The translations under genes and the position numbers were made by a program. From Rhododendron vialii (Eukaryota; Streptophyta; Magnoliopsida; Ericales; Ericaceae), in assembly GCF_030253575.1 (NCBI RefSeq), contig NC_080562.1, forward strand, positions 41,331,852 to 41,395,851: 64,000 bases of DNA, in the 5' to 3' direction. Below the pieces are notes generated by a model. That model did no database searches. It was not told the origin of the DNA and was given only the letters and a program-made list of their open reading frames with translations. Of the stretch, positions 36,908-46,903 are shown piece after piece (position 1 is the first letter of the stretch; every line of letters starts with the position of its first letter).

Positions 36908-37858
36908 GGGTGTTCCAAATTACCTTCTTATTTTAAAAGTTTTTTTTTTAAAATTTTAAATTAACTCAAATATGATGAAAATGAAAAATAATTTTTTGAT
37001 TTTTTTTTTGCACCATATAAAAGATCTCAATGAGATCTATTAAACAAGATCTATATTGATAGAAAAATTATTTACGTAAATACATAATTTTTAAGCTTAA
37101 AATTACCTTCTTTTTCAAAAAATACTTTTTGGAAAAACCGAAACACACTTGGGCCCGTTCCGGAACCGAAATAAGAACTTATTTTTTGTCTAATAAGAAG
37201 CCTTGTTCCGGAAAATAAGAAGGTCGGTACTTATTTTGGAAGAATTTATATAGGACCGACCGGCCGAGGAGGGAAATCTTACCGACGGCCGCGCCGGGCC
37301 GTCTCCGGCCACTGGACGGCCGATTCGAGCCGTCCAAAAATTCTAAAAAAAAAATCGAGGGGGCCTATTGCGGAAATCAACGGCATCCGAGGTATGTAGG
37401 GTGCTCGGATCAAGCACCCTACACACCTCGGATGCCGTTAATTCTTGCAGTTGCCCCCTTGGTTTTTTATTTTAGAACTTTTGGACTGCTCGGATCGGCC
37501 GTCCGGTGGCCGGAGACGGCCAGGAGCGGCCGTCGGTACGATTTCCTTCCGCCGGCGCCCATTCTCATAGCAACAGTCTTATTTTTTGTATAAGGCAACT
37601 TCAAGCTCAAAAATCATGTGTTTACGCAAATAATTTTCTTATCACTATGGATCTTATTTGATAGATCTCATTGAGATCTTTAATACGGTGCAAAAAAATT
37701 TGAAATTTTTTTTCCATTTACATTATTTTTGAGTTTGAAAATGTGAAAGGAACTTTTTATTTGGGTTTTGTGGAATGGTCCTTCTTATTTTTGAATGAAA
37801 AGTTTCAAAATAAATACTTATTTTTTAAGAAGATTTCCGGAACGGAGCTTTAATTCCA
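36908..37858. mobile_element. Foldback element of ~950 bp with GC-rich core
   Basis: The two halves are inverted copies about a centre near 37409 (GGGTGCTCGGATCAAGCACCC). Matching pairs include 'gatctcaatgagatct' at about 37024 and 37662, CGGCATCCGAGG at about 37381 and 37424, and 'ccgtctccggccac' with its complement 'gtggccggagacgg'. The inner 300 bp is GC-rich against an AT-rich outside. The left arm has extra material around 37130-37240, so two nested elements are possible. No ORF. Confidence 0.75.
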
Positions 37859-38013
37859 AAAATATATGCAGTAGGGCCTAACCATGATTGGGGTAGTACT
37901 GTATTTTTTACACTAAAGCCGTACGGTACAATCTGTACGTTCGATGGATTTATTTTTTTTTGCCAATATTGCATGTATACATTAGTCGGGATTAGCAAGG
38001 TGTTAGTAAGTTA

Positions 38014-38409
38014 GGGGCTGTTTGATAAAACTGAAAACTGAAACTGAAAGCTGAAAAATTAAGTACTGGAAACTGAATGCTGAAATTTTTAAGCTGAAAA
38101 ACTGTTTGATAAATATATTAAGTACTGAATTAAAAAAATGATGAATTAATTTTATTCCAATTTTATCTTAATTTACTAACGGTCACAATATACTTTTGGT
38201 AATGGTGGTGGAGTGGGGGAGGTAGTAGGAGTGCTGGTAGTGGTAGTGGTGGTGGTGGAGTGGTGGTAGTGTTGTAGTGATGGTAGTGGTGGTGGAGTGG
38301 CGGTGGCGGTGGTGGTGATGGTGGTGGAGTGGTAGAGGTGGTGGTAGGAGCGGTGGTGTGTGGTGGTGTAATGATGGTAGTGGTGGAGTGGTGGTGGTGG
38401 TGGTGATGT

Positions 38410-38440
<31 letters not shown>

Positions 38441-39070
38441 GAAGTGGTGGTGGTGGGGGTGGAGTGGTGGTGGTGGTGGAGTGATGGTAGTGGTGGGGGG
38501 GTGGCGGCGGTGGTGATGATGGTGGTGGAGTGGTGGAGCGGTGGTGGTGGTGGTAGGAGCGGTGGTGGTGGTGGTGTAGTGATGGTAGTGGTGGTGGTTG
38601 TGGTGGAGTTGTGGTGGTGGTGGAGTGGTGGAGCTGGTGGTGGAGCTGGTGGTGTTGGTGGTAGTGGAGGAAGTGGTGGTGGTGGAGTTGGTGGTGGTGA
38701 TGTGGTGGTGGTGGTGGTAGTGGAGGGAGTGGTGGTGGGGGTGGTGGTGATGTGGTGGAGGAGGAGTGGTGGTAGTGGAGGTGGTGGTGGTGGAGTGGTG
38801 GAGGTTGTGGTAGTGGTGGTGGTGGTGGAGTGGTGGAGGTGTTGGTGGAAGTGGCTGTGGTGGTGGTATGACGGTTGAATGTAAGTGCACAAAAATTCAG
38901 CCAGAATTAAGTAGCTGAAAGCTACTTAATTTTTTTCAAGTTTTTAGCCTAAATTTTAAGTGGTACTTAATTTGTTAAGTAATATGAAATGTGGTTATCA
39001 AACCTACTGAATCACTTATTACTTAATTGATTCAGTATTAAGTGCTGAATTTAGGTTATCAAACAAGCCC
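38014..39070. mobile_element. Tourist-like (PIF/Harbinger) element with TTA duplication
   Basis: Left end GGGGCTGTTTGATAA, right end TTATCAAACAAGCCC, flanked by TTA at 38011-38013 and 39071-39073. Subterminal arms share 'aagtactgaa' and 'ttcagtattaagtgctgaa' motifs. The middle is a 0.7-kb GGTGGT array instead of coding sequence. The flanks join into a repeat whose uninterrupted relative lies near 39908-40025, which shows the insertion site. Confidence 0.8.
38199..38878. repeat. (GGTGGT)n-type minisatellite inside the Tourist-like element
   Basis: About 680 bp of G- and T-rich triplets (mostly GGT, with GGA and AGT variants). It produces long, false His/Thr/Pro and Val/Gly reading frames on both strands. 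Higher-order units such as 'gtggtggagtggtgg' recur. It is G-quadruplex-prone. Confidence 0.95.
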
Positions 39071-39184
39071 TTAGTCCACAAAGAATTTCAGAGGCCTCCC
39101 ACATAGGGAGAATCAGGAGATGCCGCCAACTGGGCTACAGCCCATAGGCTATATTTGACGGATTCAAACCTTTGCCCTTTATTG

Positions 39185-39376
39185 ATAACTCAAGTGTCCG
39201 GGCTAATTTCGCATACCTTGACTAACCTGGAGGACCAATCCCACCGCTCACAGAGCAAAGCTTTGTATGGACTAGCCCCAAAAAGAATTGATAACATTTA
39301 AGAGATTTCGAACCAAAAACTTTAAGATGGTGCAAACCTAGTCTCAAGCCTTGACCACTAGGCCAACCTCTCAGGA
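39185..39376 (-). mobile_element. tRNA-derived SINE (Au-like)
   Basis: On the minus strand it reads GAGAGGTTGGCCTAGTGGTC (A-box), then TTTGGTTCGAAATC (B-box), then a tail ending 'ttagcccggacac'. The same tail or body is recognisable in scraps at about 20643, 26215, 36045, 41240 and 44533. It looks like a pol III-type retroposon family, not a functional tRNA gene. Confidence 0.65.
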
Positions 39377-39443
39377 TTAATTCATCTATCTTAAAAGAAA
39401 ATGAATGGTCTACACTGACCATCTAGTTGCTTCAAGATCATTA

Positions 39444-39812
39444 GGCTGGTCATTTCGGCTAAATAAGTCAAGGTGGCTTATTTTTTGTCCTTATTCTTTT
39501 TTTTTTTTGTATTTGTTAGTTTTTCGTCGATTTTTTAAGGATTATTGCTTCTTCATAACTAGAGAAATCTAAAAAGTAAAAAATGACGATCGAAATCCTT
39601 TTTTTTTTTGAATAAAGAAGAAAAAATTGGCTTATTTTCTTCTTTATTCAAAAAAAATTAGATTTTGATCATAATTTTTTACTTTTTAGATTCTTCTCGT
39701 CATGACAAAGCAATAATCCTCAAAAAAATCGACGAAAAATTAACAAATGCAAAAAAAAATTGAATAAGGACAAAAAAAATATGCCATCTTGGCTTATTTA
39801 GCCAGAATGGCC
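39444..39812. mobile_element. Palindromic MITE, family A, copy 3
   Basis: Ends GGCTGGTCATTTCGGCTAAA and its near-complement, with arms of about 180 bp. Inner sequence ('aattggcttatt', 'tttactttttagattctt', 'aaataagccacctt'-type) is shared with copy 1 at 30-385. Confidence 0.8.
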
Positions 39813-39907
39813 CTAATTTTCATAGCGTGCCCATCCAACGGAGTGCACTGTGCAACTCAATTTTCCGACCGCACAGAATCTCATTCGCACTTTTGTGTGT
39901 GTGTGTG

Positions 39908-40025
39908 TGTCAATATTGTATACATTAGTGAGGGGCGTTAAAGTTAGCACAGAAAAATTCAGAGGCTATTCATAGCTCTGCCTCCAGAAATCCCACCCCT
40001 CGTAAGATTCGAACCTTAGTCACCA
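39908..40025. repeat. Dispersed repeat, related to the Tourist insertion site
   Basis: The segment 'caatattgtatacattagt...cagaaaaattcagaggc' matches 37968-38010 joined to 39071-39100, the flanks of the Tourist-like element, and weakly 29345-29470. It ends with 'gattcgaacctt', so it may be another tRNA-derived retroposon. Confidence 0.5.
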
Positions 40026-40048
40026 CTAGGGGGAAGAAGATGAGTTAT

Positions 40049-41107
40049 TGTAACAACCCGTTTGTAGAGTTGTCGGCAAATGCATGGGTTTGGTGTATGT
40101 GTGCCTTTATGGAAGGAGCTAGGTGTACATGTTAGGTAAGTGGACAAGTGTACCATGATTGGGTCTTATGGGAATTAAATAAAAGAACAGAAATGGGAGT
40201 CGGCAGCTTATGTCTTTATATGTTTTTTTTTTTTTTTGATCCTGTCTTTATATGTTCATGAATTTAGTTTTACTTATAATAGTAATTAGAGAGCACTAGT
40301 CACAATAGAATTTAAGAGAATCAAACCCCTTCTTCTAAGGACAGGCCATTTGGCCGTGGGGTTTTTCATGTGTTATTGAAGGTTTTCTATACACTTCAGA
40401 CCTTGGATGTCTCGGATCAGTAAGCTCATAATTTTGGGATGATCCTAGTAACGGCGAGAGACATGGATATTCATCGGTCATGATCGTTATTTAAGGTACC
40501 GGATAGTGTGCAATACATTTTTAGCTAAATCTTTTTGCAAATAGTGTTCTTTGGTCCTCTCATATTTGTACTCATTTGATGTCTAAGTTTCTTGATTCGG
40601 TTATTGTCACATTTTATATTGTGACAGAGAAAATATTTGGCTGAAAGTCATGGAACAGATTGGTACATGTACAAGCCCATCAGGTCACAGAATTATGAGA
40701 AATGTATGATTGACTATCCTACGGGGAGTCTGGAGTATTTATGGGGCCCAAGTGCCTAAACAGATTTTGACCTGGGTGATGCTTGGCATGTTATCGAAAT
40801 GAGCCGGGTATGAGGCTACAAATGAAAAGCGTTCAGAATGGTCCTACTTGATTTGTTATCCTCATTTATTGAGCATATTCTTATTGCTAGCCATGTTATT
40901 GTCATCGTATTGCATATACTACCCGGCCCTTTTATATTTTTCAGGTACGGAGCAAGTTAAGTGGGGACCCGAGTTAAACTATTGGAAGTTTTAGTTATAA
41001 AGATTATTTTGGAGGAATTCAGGGCCCACCATGTATATTTATTTGAAGATTTATAATTATTGAAGATGTATTTATGTTGAGGCAATGCAAAAATTCGGAT
41101 CGTCACA
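40049..41107 (-). mobile_element. Probable solo LTR
   Basis: Bounded by TGTAACAACCCG and CGGATCGTCACA, i.e. TG...CA ends with a partly complementary dozen bases. Flanked by GTTAT (40044-40048) and GTTAC (41108-41112), a diverged 5-bp duplication. No coding sequence, primer site or second LTR is visible, so a solo LTR left after recombination is the simplest reading. The minus-strand start TGTGACGATCCGAATTTTT is typical of some plant LTR families. Confidence 0.5.
40223..40242 (-). mobile_element. Micro-insertion: poly(T) plus GATCC with 12-bp target duplication
   Basis: About 20 bp (T run then GATCC) lie between two perfect copies of TGTCTTTATATG (40211-40222 and 40243-40254), inside the solo LTR. 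On the minus strand the insert is GGATC plus poly(A), which I read as an extremely truncated LINE or SINE end. Confidence 0.65.
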
Positions 41108-41234
41108 GTTACCAACTTCACTGGTTCTCTCTCTCTCTATATGTACTTTATACATCTTGGCATATACCCATCTTTGTACATATATGGCGAGGCTAGGAGA
41201 GTGGATGACCTCATATAATTAGTTAAAAAAAAAA

Positions 41235-42100
41235 AAAGTATGCAGTTTAGGCAAACCTCGGCTAATCCTAGTGGATGTTGTCTCACCCCCTACTTGGACC
41301 GGACCTAAATGATAGTAGGGCCGGACCTAAATGAGTTGATAACATCTGAGAAATTTTGAACTTAAGAGGATACCTCCGGTTCATGCACTGTACCACCGAC
41401 ATGTTATGGTCAACACCATTTGCCAACATTTTCCATATAACCACGAAGACTATACTCTACTAGCATCATGTGATGCAGATAATTGGGATACAGTTGAATT
41501 TTGCATCCAAAGGGTTGAGGTATGATACGGATGGGTTTAGTATCTCAATACTTATCTTCTCCTTTAATTAATGGTCCAAAAAGTTGAAATTGTAGGCATG
41601 GAACCGTACGTGATCATTTTGTCATCACATTCCGCCATATTACATTGATTGATCGATCATGAGACCAAACACTTGCACTTCCCATCGCACCGTCACGGAC
41701 TCACGATCGAGTAATGTTACGCTATCCCATATGTACTACATCACATGTTAGGAATCGGGCGTCACGTTCAATCCACAACGTCACTACGGATTTTGAAAAC
41801 TTCCGATCACGAAAATCACGCAGAAAAAGAAAATTACGCGTGTGAAACAGAAATAAAAAAGACGCACAAAAATATGTGAAAACCCTCAACAACGGGAGCT
41901 ACAGCAGTCCACTACAATAAAGAATCTACTGAGTACCAAGTCTATTTCTCTCCTCTTTGAGAACAATTTTCTCTAAAACTCTCTTAACCCTAATTAATTA
42001 CAACAACAACAAAAATTGCATGATACATTGGTAAGGCCGATGGCCGAAATGGCCCGTGCATTATAAAAAAAAACGAATTACGACACTTTGTGTTGAAATA
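41235..42100. other. Spacer with SINE-like scraps, no gene
   Basis: 41240-41400 resembles the SINE body at 39185-39376 ('gagttgataacatctgagaaattt'). The remainder shows no ORF or repeat that I can name. Confidence 0.4.
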
Positions 42101-42103
42101 TAT

Positions 42104-42378
42104 GGGAAAGACTACAATACACACCCCTTATTTGGGTGTGTATCATATGCACCTTCAAAAATGTTATGAATTATGAAGAAAATGTTACAAATCGTATTGC
42201 TAAAAAGTTACGAATCGTATAAAGATTACGAGATACACCAAAATGTTATGAATCATACTGCTGAAAGGCTATGAATTCTAGAACAAAAGTTACGAAACAC
42301 ACTAAAATGTTATGAATAAACTATAAAATAGGTGCATATGGTATACCCTTTTAAGGGGTGTGTATTGTAAACTTTTCC
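42104..42378. mobile_element. MITE with ~45-bp terminal inverted repeats
   Basis: The left end GGGAAAGACTACAATACACA plus 'cccctta' is mirrored at the right by 'taaggggtgtgtattgtaaacttttcc'. The interior repeats 'aaaatgttatgaat' four times. The flanks GAAATATAT and GAAATTATA may be a worn 9-bp duplication, favouring a Mutator-type MITE. Confidence 0.7.
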
Positions 42379-42724
42379 GAAATTATATATTCCAAGGAAA
42401 CAAGTTACAGGTAAGCATTTTACATTGATTGGGATCGCGAGCACGGAGAGAGAGAGAGTCATCATGGGCCAAAAATAAGGCTAATTTTCTTTTATTGGCG
42501 GCGTTGCAATTGTTGCAGTCAAAATTGGTTACCTCCCTCCAAGTATTCTCAGTCCAATCCATCTTGAAAATCCTAAACCATGCATGCCGTGTCACAACCA
42601 GATTTTGGACCAATATCCCAATGAAACGGCTTCCACATCGAGCCTCTCATAACCAGTACCAAGTCAAATTTATTAGGAAGTACTACTGTCGCCGCAGTAG
42701 CTGCACTAGGGCAGCTCCACCAAA

Positions 42725-43142
42725 TACTTTGAGAGCCATAGCCCCGCTTTGCTCGGGCTTTTCACTGTTCTTTTCCATGCAGAGTCGAATCCGAGTCACG
42801 ATAGGAGGGCTGATTTCGATCATCTTTTCCATGCAGGGTCGAATCCGGGTCACGATAGGAGGCTGATTTCTATCAGCAGCAAACTCGAAACATATCATGC
42901 AGCTGTTATCATCGTACATAGTACTTATTCACAGTGTAAAACCGAACTCGGTAGTATATCATGTCGTACTTTGAGAGCCATAGCCCGCTTTGCTCGGGCT
43001 TTTCACTGTTCTTTCCCATGCAGATGAGGGTCGAGTCCGAGTCACGATAGGAGGGCAGCAAACTCGAAACATGTCATGCAGTTATCATCATATATGGTAT
43101 TTTTTCACAGCGTAAAACCGACCTCTGTAGTATATCATGTCG
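42725..43142. repeat. Tandem duplication (~240/176 bp) with an internal duplication
   Basis: Both copies start TACTTTGAGAGCCATAGCC and contain 'gctttgctcgggcttttcactgttctt'. Copy 1 (42725-42966) also holds two tandem versions of 'ttttccatgcag...cacgataggagg'. Copy 2 (42967-43142) has one. Confidence 0.85.
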
Positions 43143-43574
43143 TCGTAATTCCGCTGATCAGTAGTAGTAGTACCACAAATAGGCCTCCACCGTGCATCTC
43201 CAGCATGACAATAACTAAACTGGTAATCTGCCCCGCTTTGTACCGCGATCACGCAATGAGGATCACGAGGGCTCGTGGACATCGCGAACTTGGACATGCA
43301 TATGCGTTTACTTCGAGGGAGTTCAAGTTTAATCCTGGTGAGAGGGTTGAATAGAAAAAAAATGACTAGTAACTTTGGATGTCGTGAGATCTTCGAGTAG
43401 AAACCAACCCCGGGACGAGGTCGATCACTTAATTTGCAGACAAACCTCTTTCCGTTACTGTCGACAAAGACATTATGATCATCAGATAGGTTTAATCTGT
43501 AAACCTGGGCTGTGTTTGTGAGGAAACTGTAGGGGACGTGAGTTCCTCTTGCTATTTTGGTCTTACCAGGAACA

Positions 43575-43960
43575 GAAATGCTACTTGTACAGAAAATGGG
43601 GCACAGACAACATGTACAGCAAGCGTTTGGGCCCGTCTCGGACCCAACAAAGATAATCGAAGCCGCTCATTTTGTTCAACATATTTTTCTTAAGGTGTCC
43701 ATAAAAAATCAGCTTCATCCGACATCGATAAGGGCGTTTACAAAGTGTCCAAAATTGCTTTAGAAAATTTTTAAAGATATTTTGGATGCTTCGTAAATGC
43801 TTTTGTCGATATCGGATGAAGCTGATTTTTTACAGGGTCCTTACACAAAATATATTGAACAAAATGAGCGATTCCAATTATTTTTATTAGACTTAAAACG
43901 GGCCCAAACATGCGTTGTACGTGCTGTCTGTGCCTTAGTTGCTGTACCAGTAGCAGCACC
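43575..43960. mobile_element. Palindromic MITE
   Basis: Arms of about 185 bp are near-complements. Examples are TTTGGGCCCGT with ACGGGCCCAAA, and ATCAGCTTCATCCGA with TCGGATGAAGCTGAT. The centre is near 43768. No ORF of note. Confidence 0.75.
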
Positions 43961-44092
43961 AGGAATGTAAAGTACAGCCGGTAGTAACAGAGGATGTAGC
44001 TGAGATTGGATCGCCATCAACGGCAGACATCACGACACCTTAAAAGTCACGACACCTTAAAAGATCAATCGGAAAAAAAGCATTGAACTTTC

Positions 44093-44215
44093 GCGCTAAT
44101 GGGCTCTAGCCCAGTTGACATATCCCGGTTTTTCCCTTGTGGGAGTTTAGGGATCGAGCCCAATCATGGACATTTGTGGGTTCAGGACTATGGACAAGTC
44201 TAGGGCTGTTAACGA
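44093..44215 (+). mobile_element. tRNA-derived SINE-like element, copy 2
   Basis: It shares 'gcgctaatgggctctagccc' and a GGATCGAGCCC B-box-like motif with the copy at 30829-30955. Confidence 0.45.
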
Positions 44216-44985
44216 GCCAAATCGAGCCGAATATTAGAATAATCAGATTTGTTCATTAAGTTTTTAGCAGACTCGAGTTCGACCCGAGCTCAATAAAAAT
44301 TACGATTAGCCAAACTCGAACCAAGCTTGCCTAGGTTTGAATCGAACTCAAATTTGTTCACGTGCCTTAACAACCCAATAATATCAAATTATGTCAAAGG
44401 AGTTAAATGGTAAAATTGAATGTTCCCTTAAATTTTGGAAAAATCAACATAGGCACGACAAATTAAGATGGAGGGAGTAGTACTTAGTACTGTAATCCAT
44501 TTGGTATAGAAATTTTTTTTTTCTTTTAATTGGGTGTCTGGACTAGCTTACGAATTCTTAACTAATCATTGGAGAACAATTCTATTGTTCACTAGAGGAG
44601 GTCCATTTAAAGCCAGAGTAAAGCTTTATATGAATTAACCACAAAGGAGTTGATAACATTTGAGAAGTTTCAAACATGATACCTTAGGAGGGAACAACCC
44701 TCCCCAAGCCTAATGGAATTCAATTAAAGTGTTGGTGTAACTAATGTCCTTTACTGCTCATAAGTTAACCAGTCCAGATGTTTCTGTTAGCAAGAATTGA
44801 CACTTGACTGAGATATGTTGACATTATGGTTGCTTGTGCATCTCACCAATGTGGAAAATAATGGTGGTTACAACTTGATCGAATGATAAAGAAAGCTATT
44901 AGACCTTTAAAATTGGCATTTCCACTAGAATTCGCATACAAAACAACACTAATTAAACTAGATTCCTATGGATATAGACATACCA
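44210..44985. other. Spacer with transposon scraps, no gene
   Basis: 44210-44340 carries 'aacgagccaaatcgagcc', a motif also found near 52220 in the SWAP gene intron. 44470-44484 is an isolated Stowaway end (GATGGAGGGAGTA). 44533-44700 is a SINE-like fragment. Confidence 0.4.
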
Positions 44986-45250
44986 CGTTTTTTTTTTGGT
45001 ACACGAAATAGAAGTGCAGGTATGGTACCTCGTCACCTCTGTCAAGAAGTATTGCCCTGTCACACCACACCAATATCTGTAGGGGACTGAACCGTACCAC
45101 ACTTACGTCGGGGCTAAAATTAAGGTCCCACCACGCGTAAGTGATATTAAAAGTATGTTTAGCTAGCCTCAATGAGGAGCTATGGGGACTTGAACCTGGG
45201 CCAAGTCCTACCAAATCCAAGTTTCTAACTAGGGACCCACCCTTCATTGG
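44986..45250 (-). mobile_element. tRNA-derived SINE with poly(A) tail and target duplication
   Basis: On the minus strand it starts near 45250, shows a perfect B-box GGTTCAAGTCC (about 45187-45197) preceded by an A-box-like region, and ends in 'gtaccaaaaaaaaaa' at about 44988. The flanks GACATACC and GATATACC are a probable 8-bp target duplication with one change. The 93-codon ORF over it is incidental. Confidence 0.6.
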
Positions 45251-46903
45251 TAGATATACCCCGTTAAAAATTTGACTTACTAGTAATAAAATATTTAAAC
45301 AAAAAAACCCAATCAGACTGAGATATTGTACCGGGTCGTGTGTGTTTTTATTTTAAGTCAGAGGACCGAAAAATTATTAGCTGGTCTTGAGACACCGTCA
45401 CGTGATGCCTCAACACTTTTCTTGACCACACATTTCAGCGGAACCTAATACCGAGTCCATGAACCGTAAAAAATTGTGTAAGAAATAAAGGTGTTGGACA
45501 CCACGTGACAGTACCTCAAGACCTCTCAGTAATTACTCAGACGGCCCACAATAGCTCATTTGCTATGGGAATTCCGTCTCTTTCAAATAAACGGACCACA
45601 ATGGGTCATTCGCAATGAGAATTCTGTATAGAAAAATCCTGCTTGTAATTTTTAGGGGTAAACAAGTTTGACTAAAGTGGCAATTGGGATCAAGTGGCAA
45701 TAGGAAAATGAGCTATATATGAAGACGAGTAATGCAAACGAGTTCGAAACTTGATAACCTCTTGGCAAAGCCGCAAGAGAAAAATCTTTTATAAACCCAT
45801 AGTCAGGGTGCACTTAAGCATGAAACATCTGTTTGTTTATTGCCCGTGACCGCTTAATAGATGTGTCACTCCTTTCAACATCTTTCGTCATCATTGGAGA
45901 AGGAATCATCAGCCAAATAGAGGAAATATTACTGGGTGTCCTGGGACAAGGCCACATGGTGACTCATAACCCACAACCAGCAAACAATTAGCGGAGTCAA
46001 CAACAAAGTTTATCAACCCTAAATGATTGTGTGTGATAGTTAAAGGTCTCGGGGCACCATGTGGCCGTGCCAAAGACCACTGAATAGTGGCACGTTAACT
46101 TAGAGTTACAGTGATGAGGCTGAACTCCTTCCTTTGCTAGAGCCCTTGCATTGCTCATTGCAGTACACCATGATAGTCTATAAAGGCAGTTTTCCAGTAA
46201 TTTTCCACGACAAATAAGGCAGTTTTCCAGTAATTTTCACGACAAAATAGACAATGAACATAAACGGCATTACTACAACAAAAAACAAAAAAAACAAAGG
46301 GTGACGACACATTCATGCAATAGCAATAAAATTAAAATTAAGTGTATAGCACAATTAGTTTGCTCCATATCAAGGATAACACAATCAATTACTCTGAGAG
46401 TGCAAGATTTGAACTAGACTAGCAAGCTTACTGCAGACAGCCATAACAAGGCGCCTCTTGTGGAAAATACTCCATTCTCTCAATAAAATTCACAGTTCTT
46501 TACTTCCCTCACGCTCGCAAGAATTTTGAGCCATGACAAAATTGAATTGGGTTTTGCACCCCAGCATGCTACCACCCCCATTTCACTACAACAGACAATA
46601 GCTGATTACAAATCGAACTCGAATAATTTCAATATGGTTAAACTCCACTTATTCACTCAAGCCGATCTCAAACGAGGCCTTTCAATGTTCAACAAAAACA
46701 TTGTGCATTCTCATTCCCCACCTTCTAGCACGCAAACTCTAAATCATCAGTGGTAGTAGTAACTGACAGACAAGCTAACATTTGAAATGGGACAACTAAC
46801 AGCTTGTTGAGGTCAACATTATGAAAACATTCATTGAAAGCTAATATAAAAGAAAAAAATAATCAAATTTTAGGCTTCCATTACAATGAATTTAACTTAC
46901 CGC
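45251..46903. other. Intergenic spacer and 3' flank of the SWAP gene
   Basis: No protein-like ORF. Small near-duplicates exist ('gacggcccacaatagctcatt' near 45541 and 45594; 'ggcagttttccagtaatttt' near 46185 and 46210). The last ~300 bp should include the SWAP gene 3' UTR. Confidence 0.4.

Noticed and set aside
38176..38892. Long His/Thr/Pro-rich (minus) and Val/Gly-rich (plus) reading frames of 156-238 codons
   Set aside because: They are translations of a GGTGGT minisatellite in a transposon; composition is explained wholly by the triplet repeat.
39185..39376. Possible tRNA gene
   Set aside because: A- and B-box motifs are present, but no acceptor stem or cloverleaf pairs can be drawn; the same body recurs as dispersed scraps, so SINE.
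42429..42866. 145-codon plus-strand ORF
   Set aside because: Runs through the nested tandem duplication; the repeated residues come from the DNA repeat.
44966..45247. 93-codon minus-strand ORF
   Set aside because: Translation of a tRNA-derived SINE with a poly(A) tail.
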